In this document: in pieces, positions 42,261 through 51,542 of the stretch | How positions within the stretch are numbered: position 1 is the first letter of the stretch | Layout of the letters: each line of letters opens with the position of its first letter | Source: Photobacterium swingsii | Lineage (GTDB): Bacteria > Pseudomonadota > Gammaproteobacteria > Enterobacterales > Vibrionaceae | Reading direction: 5' to 3' | Assembly: GCF_024346715.1 (NCBI RefSeq) | Contig: NZ_AP024852.1 | Location: 3,100,001-3,164,000, forward strand | DNA: 64,000 nucleotides | Made by a program: the position numbers and the translations under genes | Notes under the pieces: generated by a model | Seen by the model: the letters and a program-made list of their open reading frames with translations, nothing else | Databases searched by the model: none | Told to the model about the DNA's origin: nothing

Positions 42261-43112
42261 TTATACAGAAAATGGATATTTAATCGCTTCGTGGTGCTCA
42301 TATCCCACCACTTCAAAGTCATCCATTGTCACCCAAGTTTCTAAATCTTCTAATGATTTGATTTTAGGGTTAATGATTAATTGTGGTGATGCAAAGGGTT
42401 CACGCTTCAGCTGCACATCACGCATTAGCTCAAGTTGATCTTCGTAAATATGTGCATTCACAATTTTGTGATATGCCTTACCCGCTTTCAAGCCCGTGAT
42501 CTGTGCCATCAAGGCAAGCAAGGTAAAGACTTGAATTTGATTGAAGTTAAGGCCAAGCGGCACATCACACGAACGCTGGTAGCTGGTTAGATAAAGCGTA
42601 TCGCCAAGTAACGAGAAAGTATGGGTGTGCATGCAAGGACGAAGACAACCTAAGTCGAATTCACCTAGGTTATAGAACGTCATGATTTCGCCACGGTCAT
42701 CGATCCCCTTAGACAGGTTATCAACAATTTTACGCAGCTGATCGATCGTTGTCCCATCTGGTTTTTGCCAACTACGGCCTTGAACACCGTACACGCGACC
42801 CATGTCATCATGGCCTTTACGGTGTGGGTTATTCAGCCACGCTTGATTTTCATTGGCGTTCATATCCCACGTTTTAGTCCCAAGCGCACGAAAGTCTGCC
42901 GCATTATCATAACCACGTAAGTAGCCGAGCAATTCTGCGATCGCTGATTTCCAAAAGCTCTTACGGGTAGTAATCAAAGGAAATTCATTATTGGCAACAT
43001 CGAACGTTAAGTCAGCATTCACAACGGTTAAACAACGTTTGTTAGTGCGTTCGTTTTCAATCCAAACACCTTCGTCAACAATACGCTGACAGAGATCTAA
43101 ATACTGCTTCAT
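42261..43112 (-). CDS. thyA: Thymidylate synthase
   Basis: Methylates dUMP to dTMP using methylene-tetrahydrofolate. The 283 residues contain the catalytic Cys in [13 protein letters not shown], the substrate motif [18 protein letters not shown] and a C-terminus ending AIKYPFSV. It is the longer ThyA form found in vibrios. It lies downstream of lgt, separated by a terminator at 43247-43272, and ends toward the nptA terminator. Confidence 0.97.
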   Translation of the reverse strand: MKQYLDLCQRIVDEGVWIENERTNKRCLTVVNADLTFDVANNEFPLITTRKSFWKSAIAELLGYLRGYDNAADFRALGTKTWDMNANENQAWLNNPHRKGHDDMGRVYGVQGRSWQKPDGTTIDQLRKIVDNLSKGIDDRGEIMTFYNLGEFDLGCLRPCMHTHTFSLLGDTLYLTSYQRSCDVPLGLNFNQIQVFTLLALMAQITGLKAGKAYHKIVNAHIYEDQLELMRDVQLKREPFASPQLIINPKIKSLEDLETWVTMDDFEVVGYEHHEAIKYPFSV

Positions 43113-43246
43113 CGTTCTACTCGCTTGTCATTAATACCGAAAGCATGCACAAGGCCTTTCAGCTACTCAAAAAAATTGTGGTCGATCCTACCAGAAATCG
43201 CGCTTCTTTTTTGGTGAAATGTCATCTTCCCTCGAAAACCAAGCAT

Positions 43247-43272
43247 AAAAAAAGCAGCTCTAATGAGCTGCT
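43247..43272 (-). terminator. Terminator between lgt and thyA
   Basis: Perfect 8-bp stem AGCAGCTC / GAGCTGCT with loop TAAT (43253-43272), followed on the minus strand by seven T. Confidence 0.88.
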
Positions 43273-43296
43273 CTTTTATTCTATTCAAAAGGGTGA

Positions 43297-44103
43297 TTAT
43301 GCCGTTTTGCCTTTAGGTTGTGTTTTATAAGCCCATAGCATCATTAACAAACCACCTATCACCATAGGTAGCGACAAAATTTGTCCCATGCTGATCCAGC
43401 CACCAAACAAGCCAAGCTGCGCATCAGGTTCACGGAAGTACTCCACAATGAAACGGAAGCTGCCGTAACCAAACAAGAACAAGCCAGATACCGCACCCGC
43501 TGGACGTGGTTTACGAATAAACAGGTTCAAGATAATTAACAGTACTAATCCTTCAAGGAAGAACTCATAGAGCTGTGAAGGGTGGCGTGGCAGTGGCCCC
43601 CCCGTTGGGAACACGATAGCCCAAGGAACATCACTGACTCGTCCCCATAGTTCACCGTTAATGAAATTACCTAAACGACCAACGCCTAAACCAAATGGCA
43701 CAAGTGGCGCAACAAAATCAGCAACACCAAAGAAAGTGCGACCATTTTTGTGGGCATACCAGAACATTGCTGTGATCACACCCAGTAAACCACCATGGAA
43801 GGACATACCGCCCGTCCAAACTTGGAAAAGATAAAGTGGATTATCAAGGAACAAACCAAAGTTATAGAACAGCACGTAGCCAATACGGCCACCCAGTACC
43901 ACACCCAAGAAACCAGCAAACAATAAGTCACTAACTTGCTCACGCGTCCAGCCACTATTCGGCTTATCAGCACGACGGTTAGCTAACCACATCGCAAAGA
44001 CAAAACCGAGTAAGTACATCAATCCGTACCAGCGGATAGCTAGCGGACCGATTTCAATTAATATCGGATCGATATTAGGGAATGTAAAAAATCCTTGGCT
44101 CAT
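43297..44103 (-). CDS. lgt: Prolipoprotein diacylglyceryl transferase
   Basis: Transfers diacylglycerol to the lipobox cysteine of prolipoproteins, the step before LspA. The 268 residues have seven expected membrane segments. The signature [16 protein letters not shown] and the catalytic histidine region [11 protein letters not shown] are present. It lies 31 nt after the TSUP permease gene in the rppH-ptsP-TSUP-lgt series. Confidence 0.97.
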   Translation of the reverse strand: MSQGFFTFPNIDPILIEIGPLAIRWYGLMYLLGFVFAMWLANRRADKPNSGWTREQVSDLLFAGFLGVVLGGRIGYVLFYNFGLFLDNPLYLFQVWTGGMSFHGGLLGVITAMFWYAHKNGRTFFGVADFVAPLVPFGLGVGRLGNFINGELWGRVSDVPWAIVFPTGGPLPRHPSQLYEFFLEGLVLLIILNLFIRKPRPAGAVSGLFLFGYGSFRFIVEYFREPDAQLGLFGGWISMGQILSLPMVIGGLLMMLWAYKTQPKGKTA

Positions 44104-44134
44104 TCAAGTTATCTCATTGTGTTTTTCATTGGGA

Positions 44135-44938
44135 TTAGCCAATGAACATTTTGAAGCTGATAAAAAGTAAAAATACAGCGAATATTTTCTTTAACGTCGG
44201 TGTCGGCATTTTACTGACTAATGCCGCACCATAGCGGGTAGTAAGGACTGACGTCGATACAATCCCCACCAGCGCAGGCAAATAAACATAGCCGACGCTC
44301 ATCGCAGGTAATGCCTCATCACCAACGCCAGCCGCAATAAACCCTAGCATACCTGCCACGGCAATAATGGCCCCAGCTAATGAAGCACTACCAATAGCAC
44401 GGCGCATTTCCAAACCATGCCAGTTTAAGTAAGGCACAGTCAGTGACCCACCGCCTATTCCCGCTAAACTAGATATCACACCAATGACACCACCACTACA
44501 CACACATTTAGTCGTGCTCGGCAGTGTACGTTCCTGCGTAGATAAACGAATAGATGCCAACATTTGCACTGCTAAGAACAACACTATCGCGGCAAATATT
44601 TTAGGTAACAGCGCTGCAGGGACTAATTCTGCAATAACACTGCCCCCTAACCCACCAAGCACAATACCTGGCGCCAGCATTTTCACCGCTTTTACATCAA
44701 CGTTACCTAACCGTAAGTGATTTCGCGCAGAGGAGCCCGATGTTAACACGATACTGGCTAATGACGTTGCCAATGCAATGTGCATGACCATCTCATTGGG
44801 AATACCCGCCTGTGGCAATAACCACACTAAGGCTGGTACGACTAATAAGCCACCACCTATGCCTAATAACCCAGCTAACAAGCCGACAACGCTACCTAAC
44901 ACCAAGCACATGGCAAAAAGCCACAATGTGGATTCCAT
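44135..44938 (-). CDS. TSUP (TauE/SafE) family permease
   Basis: Predicted inner-membrane transporter of the sulfite/sulfoacetate exporter family; the substrate is unknown. The 267 residues have about eight membrane segments and two internally repeated glycine-rich motifs, GLLGIGGGLLVVPALVW and SLAGIGGGSLTVPYLNWHG, diagnostic of the family. It lies 9 nt after ptsP and upstream of lgt. The same gene occupies this place in Vibrio, but nothing in the context names its substrate. Confidence 0.9.
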   Translation of the reverse strand: MESTLWLFAMCLVLGSVVGLLAGLLGIGGGLLVVPALVWLLPQAGIPNEMVMHIALATSLASIVLTSGSSARNHLRLGNVDVKAVKMLAPGIVLGGLGGSVIAELVPAALLPKIFAAIVLFLAVQMLASIRLSTQERTLPSTTKCVCSGGVIGVISSLAGIGGGSLTVPYLNWHGLEMRRAIGSASLAGAIIAVAGMLGFIAAGVGDEALPAMSVGYVYLPALVGIVSTSVLTTRYGAALVSKMPTPTLKKIFAVFLLFISFKMFIG

Positions 44939-44947
44939 TTATTTACC

Positions 44948-47203
44948 CTACTTACCAGCACGAATAAAGCCGCCGAGGCCTTTGCCTTCGACGAAACGAG
45001 TTGTTGTGGTTCTTACCTCTGTCGCCAATGACGACTGTAGCGCCTGTTGCGCTAAGGTCGACATATCCTCTGACGAAATCTGGCGAAGGATATATTTTAT
45101 CTTGGCAACGTTACGGGTATTCATACTTAAAGAGCGATACCCCATCCCCACCAATAAAAGTGCGCCAACAGGGTCGCCCGCTAATTCACCACACACACTA
45201 ACAGGAATACCAAGTTGCTGACTAGACGCTAAAATATGCTTCAAAGCATGTAAAACCGCAGGGTGTAATGCATCATAGACATTGGCAACCCGTGCATTGT
45301 TCCGATCAACGGCTAATAAATATTGAGTTAGGTCATTACTCCCCACCGAAATAAAGTCCACTTTGCCTTTTAAGGCTGGCAGCTGATACAAAATAGAAGG
45401 GACTTCAATCATGATCCCTAACCGAGGGCGTCTTAGTGATTTACCTTGTAATTGTGCATGCTTGCTGACTTCTTCAAAGGCACGTTCAATCAAGATCATC
45501 GCTTCATCAAGCTCAGCGACCCCTGAAATCATGGGCAATAAGATATCCATATTATCCAAGCCGATACTGGCTTTTAGCATGGCGCGGACTTGGATTAAAA
45601 AGATTTCCGGGTGATCCAAGGTAAAGCGAATGCCCCGCCAGCCAAGGAAAGGGTTGTCTTCTTCGATAGATAGATAAGGCAGTGGTTTATCACCACCAAT
45701 ATCGAGCGTTCGCATCACCACAGGTTTATTCGGATACGAGGCCAAAATAGTGCGATATTGTGCTGTTTGTTCTTCTTCCGATGGGAAGCTACGTTGTAAT
45801 AAAAACGGCACTTCGGTGCGGTACAAGCCAACACCATCGACACCACGGTTAACCGCAATACTGGTATCTGCACTTAAACCCGCGTTAAGGTGAACATACA
45901 CACGCTGGTTATCTTTGGTGACTGCACATTTAGCTAATGCCGTTTCAACCGTTTTATCTAATTCATTCTCTTCACGTAATAAACGTCGGTATTCTTTTAA
46001 AACATGACGATTTGGGTTAACTAAGAAATCACCACGGTAACCATCCACAACCACTTGGCAGTTATGGATTTTTTCAGGGATAAAATCGACCCCCATGATC
46101 GCAGGGATACCCAGCGCCCGCGATAAGATCGCCGCGTGAGAGTTCGCCGCACCTTCTTGGGCAACGACCCCAGCCAATTTATCACGAGGAATAGTTGCCA
46201 GCATGGCCGCGGTTAATTCACGCGTTAACAATACTCGCGGTTCGTCCCACTGGTATTCGATCACATCTTCATTTTGCAAAAAGAACAACAAGCGCTGGCC
46301 AAGTTCTCGAATATCGTGCGCGCGCTCTTTGAGGTACGCATCTTTCATGTTGGCAAAACGGGTGGAGTAGGCCTCTACCACTTGGCGGATAGCCCACTCA
46401 GCCTGATCGCCCGATGCCACTTTAGCGAACAAATCTTTACGCAACATAGGATCGTTAAGCAGGTGGCTAAACAGATCAAAAATCGCTAATGTTTCTTTGT
46501 GTAATTCACTATCAAAGCGCTTTCGCAACCGGCGAAACTCATTGCTCGCCAAATCAATCGCAATCGTTAAGCGCTCTTGTTCATTCTCTAAATTCAGTGA
46601 AGAGGCAGGCAGGACATGCTCTAACCGTGGTTGGTTATCATCCCACCACGCCTTGGCAACCGCGACCCCTTGCGATGATGCCGAACCAATAAGGTGCAAG
46701 CCGTCATGTTGATCAGGCCACATTCCCTGCGCTTTGGCATGGGCAAGGATCACCGCAAGCTGCGCTGCAAGCGTCACCATGAAAGACTCTTCGCTTTCGT
46801 CAAACTCACGACGATCTTTTTGCTGAATAACCAACACACCTAAGACATTACGCTGGTGTGTGATAGGCGTGCCAAAGAAAGAACCAAAGTGTTCTTCGCC
46901 TGTACCAGGCAGGTGTTTAAACTGAGGATGTGATCGCGCATCGGCGATATTGATAGGCTCGGCTCGGCGGCCAACTAATCCAACTAAGCCTTCGTCAAAA
47001 CCCAAACCAACATGGTGGCGGGTTTTGACTAGGCCTTGCGTTGCCATCAAGGTGTATTCCTGACGTTTAAAGTCAGCGATATACACCGAGCAGCAGTCGG
47101 TATCCATTGCCTCGCATGTGCTGATCACTAACTGATCGAGCGCATCGATCAGGGTTTCAGCACTGGCAACTTTTTCTACAATTTCTCTGAGCTGTGTCAG
47201 CAT
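44948..47203 (-). CDS. ptsP: Phosphoenolpyruvate-protein phosphotransferase PtsP (EI-Ntr)
   Basis: First enzyme of the nitrogen-related phosphotransferase chain (EI-Ntr to NPr to EIIA-Ntr). The 751 residues comprise an N-terminal GAF domain (about residues 1-160), then the EI domains. The phosphorylated histidine lies in GAANSHAAILSRALGIPAIM. The PEP-binding half includes LYRTEVPFLL, SVGSNDLTQYLLAVDRN and the catalytic Cys in SVCGELAGDP. It lies 41 nt after rppH, as in other gammaproteobacteria. Confidence 0.97.
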   Translation of the reverse strand: MLTQLREIVEKVASAETLIDALDQLVISTCEAMDTDCCSVYIADFKRQEYTLMATQGLVKTRHHVGLGFDEGLVGLVGRRAEPINIADARSHPQFKHLPGTGEEHFGSFFGTPITHQRNVLGVLVIQQKDRREFDESEESFMVTLAAQLAVILAHAKAQGMWPDQHDGLHLIGSASSQGVAVAKAWWDDNQPRLEHVLPASSLNLENEQERLTIAIDLASNEFRRLRKRFDSELHKETLAIFDLFSHLLNDPMLRKDLFAKVASGDQAEWAIRQVVEAYSTRFANMKDAYLKERAHDIRELGQRLLFFLQNEDVIEYQWDEPRVLLTRELTAAMLATIPRDKLAGVVAQEGAANSHAAILSRALGIPAIMGVDFIPEKIHNCQVVVDGYRGDFLVNPNRHVLKEYRRLLREENELDKTVETALAKCAVTKDNQRVYVHLNAGLSADTSIAVNRGVDGVGLYRTEVPFLLQRSFPSEEEQTAQYRTILASYPNKPVVMRTLDIGGDKPLPYLSIEEDNPFLGWRGIRFTLDHPEIFLIQVRAMLKASIGLDNMDILLPMISGVAELDEAMILIERAFEEVSKHAQLQGKSLRRPRLGIMIEVPSILYQLPALKGKVDFISVGSNDLTQYLLAVDRNNARVANVYDALHPAVLHALKHILASSQQLGIPVSVCGELAGDPVGALLLVGMGYRSLSMNTRNVAKIKYILRQISSEDMSTLAQQALQSSLATEVRTTTTRFVEGKGLGGFIRAGK

Positions 47204-47244
47204 AAGCTGTTTTGCGCCTTACTTTAGAGTGGGCATCAGCAAGC

Positions 47245-47766
47245 TTAACGGCGACCCTTGTGACGCTTCACTCTACGCTCTTTACGTTCCTTAAAAGGCA
47301 TCGCCATCGCAGCAAACTCTTTCAATGCACGTCGATAAACATCGCGCTTAAAAGACACCACCTGACGCACCGGATACCAATAACTGACCCATCGCCAACC
47401 ATCAAACTCCGGCGTGCTCCCACGCTGCATATTCACCTTTGACTCATCGCATTCTAGGCTAAGCAAAAACCACTTTTGCTTTTGCCCGATACAAACGGGT
47501 TTCGAGTCCCACCTAACTAGACGCTTGGGTAATTTATAGCGCAGCCAATGGCGGCTGGAGGCTATGATCCTTACATCCTTTTTGGTAAGCCCTACTTCCT
47601 CATACAATTCTCGGTACATGGCTTGCTCAGGGGTTTCCCCTTCATCAATACCACCTTGTGGAAACTGCCAAGAATGTTGTCCATATCGTCGAGCCCAGAA
47701 TACCTGGCCGTGGCTATTACAGATAACTATCCCGACATTAGGACGGTATCCATCGCCATCAATCAC
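47245..47766 (-). CDS. rppH: RNA pyrophosphohydrolase RppH
   Basis: Removes pyrophosphate from 5'-triphosphate mRNA and so triggers RNase E decay. The 173 residues carry the full Nudix box at 38-60 ([23 protein letters not shown]). The start is GTG at 47766 ([17 protein letters not shown]) with GAGG upstream. The C-terminus is strongly basic ([13 protein letters not shown]). It heads the ptsP-TSUP-lgt unit and diverges from mutH across a long spacer. Confidence 0.97.
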   Translation of the reverse strand: MIDGDGYRPNVGIVICNSHGQVFWARRYGQHSWQFPQGGIDEGETPEQAMYRELYEEVGLTKKDVRIIASSRHWLRYKLPKRLVRWDSKPVCIGQKQKWFLLSLECDESKVNMQRGSTPEFDGWRWVSYWYPVRQVVSFKRDVYRRALKEFAAMAMPFKERKERRVKRHKGRR

Positions 47767-48511
47767 TAGACGACCTCAATTATAAATCTCTATTACACCC
47801 GATTTTTTCATAGATCGCGGCAAAGGTTAACAAACATTCTAATTATTAACTGTTTTTTCCTACCTAGCACTCAGTTTCTGGATAACTCAATCACAAGGAA
47901 TACTTTATAAACAGCCAAGTGAGACATAAGCCACATTTATTCACTTTTTCTGTGGATAGATTTGTGAAGAAGCGGTTTTATCGTGAATAAAGTGACTTAT
48001 CAACAACACTTAACCAAGTTTAAAAAAGCACCAAAACAAATATAAAAACAATTAAAAACAATGAACTACACAAACAAAACAATCGAACCTCATATGCTTT
48101 TAATGACTAAAACATCAGCAAAAGCGGATCGGTTAAAGATCAACCAACCATTGAATTATCCACACTCTCGGAGCTAAGCCACTGCTAACTAGGCCACCAA
48201 GCTGCTCAAAAACCACACTAACCCCTGTGTATACATCCAGAGTTTGGTGCTGTGTTTTTTTTAACCAAAACTCCTGTGGATATCTTTATTTAAAGATCCT
48301 TACTCTTGTTCTAGACTCTCGTATACCACAATACAAGATGCCACTTGATAAGATGACAGATAGCTTGATTCTTTATTAAAAACAGGTTACTAAAATACAG
48401 CCATCAAGGTGGTGTAAAGATCCTCCCCTTTTACCATCAGCTCAATGCCTGCTTATGGTAAAATACCAGCGTTGCTTTACCTTCACTCGTTAAAACCTAA
48501 AGTGCCTTTGT
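47767..48511. other. 745-bp rppH/mutH spacer with a cluster of DnaA-box-like 9-mers
   Basis: No credible ORF. A perfect DnaA box TTATCCACA lies at 48156-48164. One-mismatch matches to TTATNCACA lie at 47877-47885 (TTATCCAGA, rc), 47938-47946 (TTATTCACT), 47951-47959 (CTATCCACA, rc), 47982-47990 (TTATTCACG, rc), 47997-48005 (TTATCAACA), 48226-48234 (GTATACACA, rc) and 48275-48283 (ATATCCACA, rc). The stretch is AT-rich and contains several GATC sites; GATATCTTTATTTAAAGATC at 48279-48298 recalls an origin-unwinding 13-mer. It is not the usual oriC location, so a DnaA-titration or regulatory site is possible. Confidence 0.4.
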
Positions 48512-49195
48512 ATGACGTGTATTTCTTCTCCTTTACCGCCACAAACAGAACAAGAACTGCTTACACGAGCGCAAGCTCTAGCAGGACTCACACTCGGAGA
48601 GCTCGCCGAACAAGCCGGTATTATTCCCCCTCAAGATCTTCGCCGTGACAAAGGTTGGGTGGGTCAATTGCTTGAATGGCACTTAGGGGCAAGTGCGGGG
48701 AGCAAGCCAGTACCTGATTTCATTGAATTAGGTATCGAGCTTAAAACCATTCCAATTGGCTACCATGGCCGGCCTTTGGAAACGACTTTTGTTTGTGTGG
48801 CTCCGCTGATCGGCTTGCACGGCCTTAATTGGCACAATAGTCATATTCGTCATAAATTAGCCAAAGTATTGTGGGTTCCAGTCGAAGGTGAGCGTGATAT
48901 TCCACTGACAGATCGTCACGTTGGTTCACCGCTATTATGGCAACCGTCACCAGAAGAAGAAGATCAACTTCGCCAAGATTGGGAAGAATTAATGGACATG
49001 ATTGTATTGGGGCAGGTCGAACAAATCACAGCTAAACATGGTGAAGTGCTGCAGTTGCGCCCGAAGGCAGCCAACAATAAAGCATTAACTGAAGCCTATG
49101 GCGCGAATGGCCAGCCAATCAAAACACTCCCTCGGGGCTTTTATCTCAAAACACACTTTACTGCCGCGATTTTGGCTAAACACTTTATTGTTTAA
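48512..49195 (+). CDS. mutH: DNA mismatch repair endonuclease MutH
   Basis: Nicks the unmethylated strand at hemimethylated GATC during mismatch repair. The 227 residues match the family. The catalytic D-x6-E-x-K motif is visible as [13 protein letters not shown] (Asp69, Glu76, Lys78). [51 protein letters not shown] and [11 protein letters not shown] are conserved. The start is ATG at 48512 ([15 protein letters not shown]). Its presence implies Dam methylation in the host. Confidence 0.97.
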   Translation: MTCISSPLPPQTEQELLTRAQALAGLTLGELAEQAGIIPPQDLRRDKGWVGQLLEWHLGASAGSKPVPDFIELGIELKTIPIGYHGRPLETTFVCVAPLIGLHGLNWHNSHIRHKLAKVLWVPVEGERDIPLTDRHVGSPLLWQPSPEEEDQLRQDWEELMDMIVLGQVEQITAKHGEVLQLRPKAANNKALTEAYGANGQPIKTLPRGFYLKTHFTAAILAKHFIV

Positions 49196-49226
49196 ACGAG
49201 TGTAAGAGCACCATCCTACTATCCCA

Positions 49227-49529
49227 TCATAAAATGATCGTCATATCTTCCTTGCAGTTTGATAGCTGATTATCCGCCGAAAATTCATCGTAAGGATCGA
49301 TTATGCGTAAGATAACACTATCGATCCCCAAAGGTTTTAATAGCTCACCCACTTGCTCCATATTCCGAAACGTGAGCATGCTATCGGTATCATCTTTAAG
49401 CGGCACCAACTGATGCTTAAATTCAATCTCCATCAAGTAATCAGCCATACCCGCATGACTTGTTACTACACATTTAGGCTGGGGCTTTTCTGGCGAGTTG
49501 AGCCAATGTTTAAACTGTGTAAGTTGCAT
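49227..49529 (-). CDS. DUF6482-type small protein
   Basis: Cytoplasmic 100-residue protein of unknown function. It starts MQLTQFKHWLNSPEKP and has a beta-rich core (CVVTSHAGMADYLMEIEF, LTFRNMEQVGELLKPLGID) followed by an acidic end including DPYDEFSADN. The pattern fits the DUF6482 family of marine gammaproteobacteria as I remember it. No catalytic motif is visible. It converges on mutH and diverges from tas. Confidence 0.7.
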   Translation of the reverse strand: MQLTQFKHWLNSPEKPQPKCVVTSHAGMADYLMEIEFKHQLVPLKDDTDSMLTFRNMEQVGELLKPLGIDSVILRIIDPYDEFSADNQLSNCKEDMTIIL

Positions 49530-49763
49530 TGAATCGCTTCCTTTCAGCTAAGCATAGATATAACTATGTGTCACATTCCCTTACTCAGCAAGTAAATGGC
49601 TGTCGACATCTGCATAAACTCTCGTTAAGTTAATAACATATACCCAGCCAACACATGCTATTTTGCTTGCACGCTAGGGGGAATATACCTCTTTGCCTGT
49701 TGGGCAGCCGCAGGGACAGTGCATGCAGCAGACTTGTTGGTACTTGCAGTCCAAGGAGGGCTA

Positions 49764-50798
49764 ATGAAATATCACCGCATTCCCCATTCCTCACTCGACG
49801 TCAGTAAAATATGTCTTGGCACCATGACCTTTGGTGAGCAAAACACAGAAGCAGAAGCACACAGCCAACTTGATTTCGCCTTTGAGCGGGGCATCAATTT
49901 CATCGATACTGCCGAAATGTATCCCGTTCCGCCCAATAAAACGAGCCAAGGATTAACGGAAACCTATATTGGTAATTGGTTGGAAAAAACAGGGCTACGC
50001 AGCAAAGTCGTGCTGGCAACCAAAATTGCGGGCCCACGTAACCTTCCCTATATTCGCGATAATATGGCTCTGGATCATCGCAACATTCATGATGCCGTTG
50101 ATGCCAGCCTGATGCGCTTAAAAACCGATTACATCGACTTATATCAATTACACTGGCCACAACGCGAAACCAACTGTTTTGGTCAACTGAACTACGAGTA
50201 TAAAGAAGACAACTCTGGCGTTACCATTCTCGACACGCTTGAAGCCCTTGCTGAACTGCAACGTGCAGGTAAAATTCGTTATATTGGCCTTTCTAATGAA
50301 ACACCATGGGGAGTGATGTCTTTCCTTAAATTAGCCGAAAAACACAATCTTCCCCGCGTTGTCTCTATCCAAAATCCTTATAATTTACTCAACCGTAGCT
50401 TCGAAGTCGGGCTCTCTGAAATCAGTCACCAAGAAGGCGTCGAGCTCTTAGCCTACTCACCATTGGCATTTGGTACCCTCAGTGGTAAATACCTCAATGA
50501 TGCAAAACCTGCTGGTGCACGCTGCACCTTGTTTGAACGTTTTTCACGTTACTTTAATCCTCAAGGTGTGGCTGCGACTCAAGCCTATGTCGACATTGCA
50601 CATAAACATGGGCTCGATCCCGCACAAATGGCATTAGCATTTGTAAATCAACGTCCCTTTGTGGCTTCAAACATTATAGGGGCGACCAACCTTGACCAAT
50701 TAGATGCCAATATCAAGAGCCTAGATCTTTGCTTAACTGAAGATGTGTTACAGGATTTAGCCCAAGTCGGGGTGCAATATTCTAACCCTTGCCCATAA
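49764..50798 (+). CDS. tas: NADP(H)-dependent aldo-keto reductase Tas
   Basis: Aldo/keto reductase of the potassium-channel-beta-like group, close to E. coli Tas. The start is ATG 49764 (MKYHRIPHSSLDVS), with AGGAGG six nt upstream, giving 344 residues; the open frame extends 15 codons further without family support. Motifs are LGTMTFGEQN, FIDTAEMYPVPP with the catalytic Asp and Tyr, DLYQLHWPQR, RYIGLSNETPWGVM and SIQNPYNLLNRSFE. The in vivo substrate is unknown. A 12-bp hairpin (50801-50828) follows the stop. Confidence 0.95.
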   Translation: MKYHRIPHSSLDVSKICLGTMTFGEQNTEAEAHSQLDFAFERGINFIDTAEMYPVPPNKTSQGLTETYIGNWLEKTGLRSKVVLATKIAGPRNLPYIRDNMALDHRNIHDAVDASLMRLKTDYIDLYQLHWPQRETNCFGQLNYEYKEDNSGVTILDTLEALAELQRAGKIRYIGLSNETPWGVMSFLKLAEKHNLPRVVSIQNPYNLLNRSFEVGLSEISHQEGVELLAYSPLAFGTLSGKYLNDAKPAGARCTLFERFSRYFNPQGVAATQAYVDIAHKHGLDPAQMALAFVNQRPFVASNIIGATNLDQLDANIKSLDLCLTEDVLQDLAQVGVQYSNPCP

Positions 50799-50800
50799 CG

Positions 50801-50828
50801 AATCATCCCCGCATTGGCGGGGATGATT
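50801..50828 (+). terminator. Terminator-like hairpin after tas
   Basis: AATCATCCCCGC / GCGGGGATGATT (50801-50812 with 50817-50828) forms a 12-bp perfect stem a few bases after the tas stop codon. No U-tract follows, so it may act mainly as a 3'-end stabiliser. Confidence 0.5.
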
Positions 50829-50890
50829 ATCTGTTATTAGTGTTTTATTCTGCCCTGTCACCTTGATACGTAATAGCGACAGGGCGGCTA

Positions 50891-51136
50891 TTACGTGAGC
50901 TGTCTAGATCGAAACTCCCGACGAAGGTGACGCGTTTTGCGTTGAGCAAGAGACGCTCCAAACTCAACGTCTAAACGACGGTCTTTACCAATCCCAATAT
51001 CTTGCAACAAGTGCTCAGATAGTTGTGGGAAGTCAACTTCGATACGACGATTTACACGTCGCCATGCTTGTTGTTCACGGTGAAGATCAGCACGGACTAA
51101 AAGTACAGCTAGGCGTAAATAAACTGATTGGCGCAT
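50891..51136 (-). CDS. Small DUF1127-type protein
   Basis: An 81-residue basic cytoplasmic protein. The central motif FPQLSEHLLQDIGIGKDRRL resembles the DUF1127 core (L-x-x-LLxDIGL), and the N-terminal helix VYLRLAVLLVRADLHRE precedes it. In alphaproteobacteria DUF1127 proteins bind RNA and affect phosphate and carbon metabolism; the function here is unknown. GGAGAG lies 7 nt before the ATG at 51136. A candidate 22-codon ORF lies 110 nt upstream on the same strand, separated by small hairpins. Confidence 0.75.
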   Translation of the reverse strand: MRQSVYLRLAVLLVRADLHREQQAWRRVNRRIEVDFPQLSEHLLQDIGIGKDRRLDVEFGASLAQRKTRHLRREFRSRQLT

Positions 51137-51542
51137 AATTTAACTCTCCATAATTAATATTGGAGGGTCACAGATGCTGACGAGATCAAACTTTTACTGC
51201 AAGTAACCGCGACAGTATCCGCGGCCCAGAGTCACAGCGGAGGCTGTTATTGTGTTGAAGTTTTTGAGGTATCACTACAAGGCGCGATACACGTATGCAT
51301 AGGGAAAATCATCATTGTCGCCTCCTAGTGAATGAGTGGGATAAGTGTTAAGGATGTGTAAATTTTAACCATTACAAATAATTAAACAAGCACAAATATT
51401 CAGCAAAATGAATAAAGCAATATTATGCTATCGCACCTTACCATCGACATGCTTTATACCAATAAACCGTTAAATACGCCTAAAAAATCAGCATAATCAA
51501 ATTAATCGCTCTATCTTATTGCCGTTAGCTATATCGACAAGA
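51137..51542 (-). promoter_or_regulatory. Leader region of the DUF1127-type gene and lysR downstream spacer
   Basis: Besides the small ORF at 51247-51315, the minus strand carries ACAGC-CTCC-GCTGT directly after that ORF's stop and CCGCG-GATACTGT-CGCGG further down, two short hairpins before the DUF1127-type start. The remaining part (51340-51542) is AT-rich; nothing else was recognised there. Confidence 0.35.
51247..51315 (-). CDS. Candidate small ORF (22 codons) with strong ribosome-binding site
   Basis: The ORF begins ATG ATG at 51315 and encodes MMIFPMHTCIAPC followed by nine polar residues, mostly S, T, D, K and Q, then TAA. The perfect Shine-Dalgarno AGGAGG lies five nt upstream (51321-51326). 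The peptide contains two cysteines four residues apart (CIAPC) and is polar at its end. It may be a leader peptide or a genuine microprotein; no homologue is known to me. Confidence 0.5.
   Translation of the reverse strand: MMIFPMHTCIAPCSDTSKTSTQ

Noticed and set aside
47767..48511. Chromosomal replication origin oriC
   Set aside because: The usual flanking genes (mnmG, mioC, dnaA region) are absent and most boxes carry a mismatch; kept only as a DnaA-box cluster.
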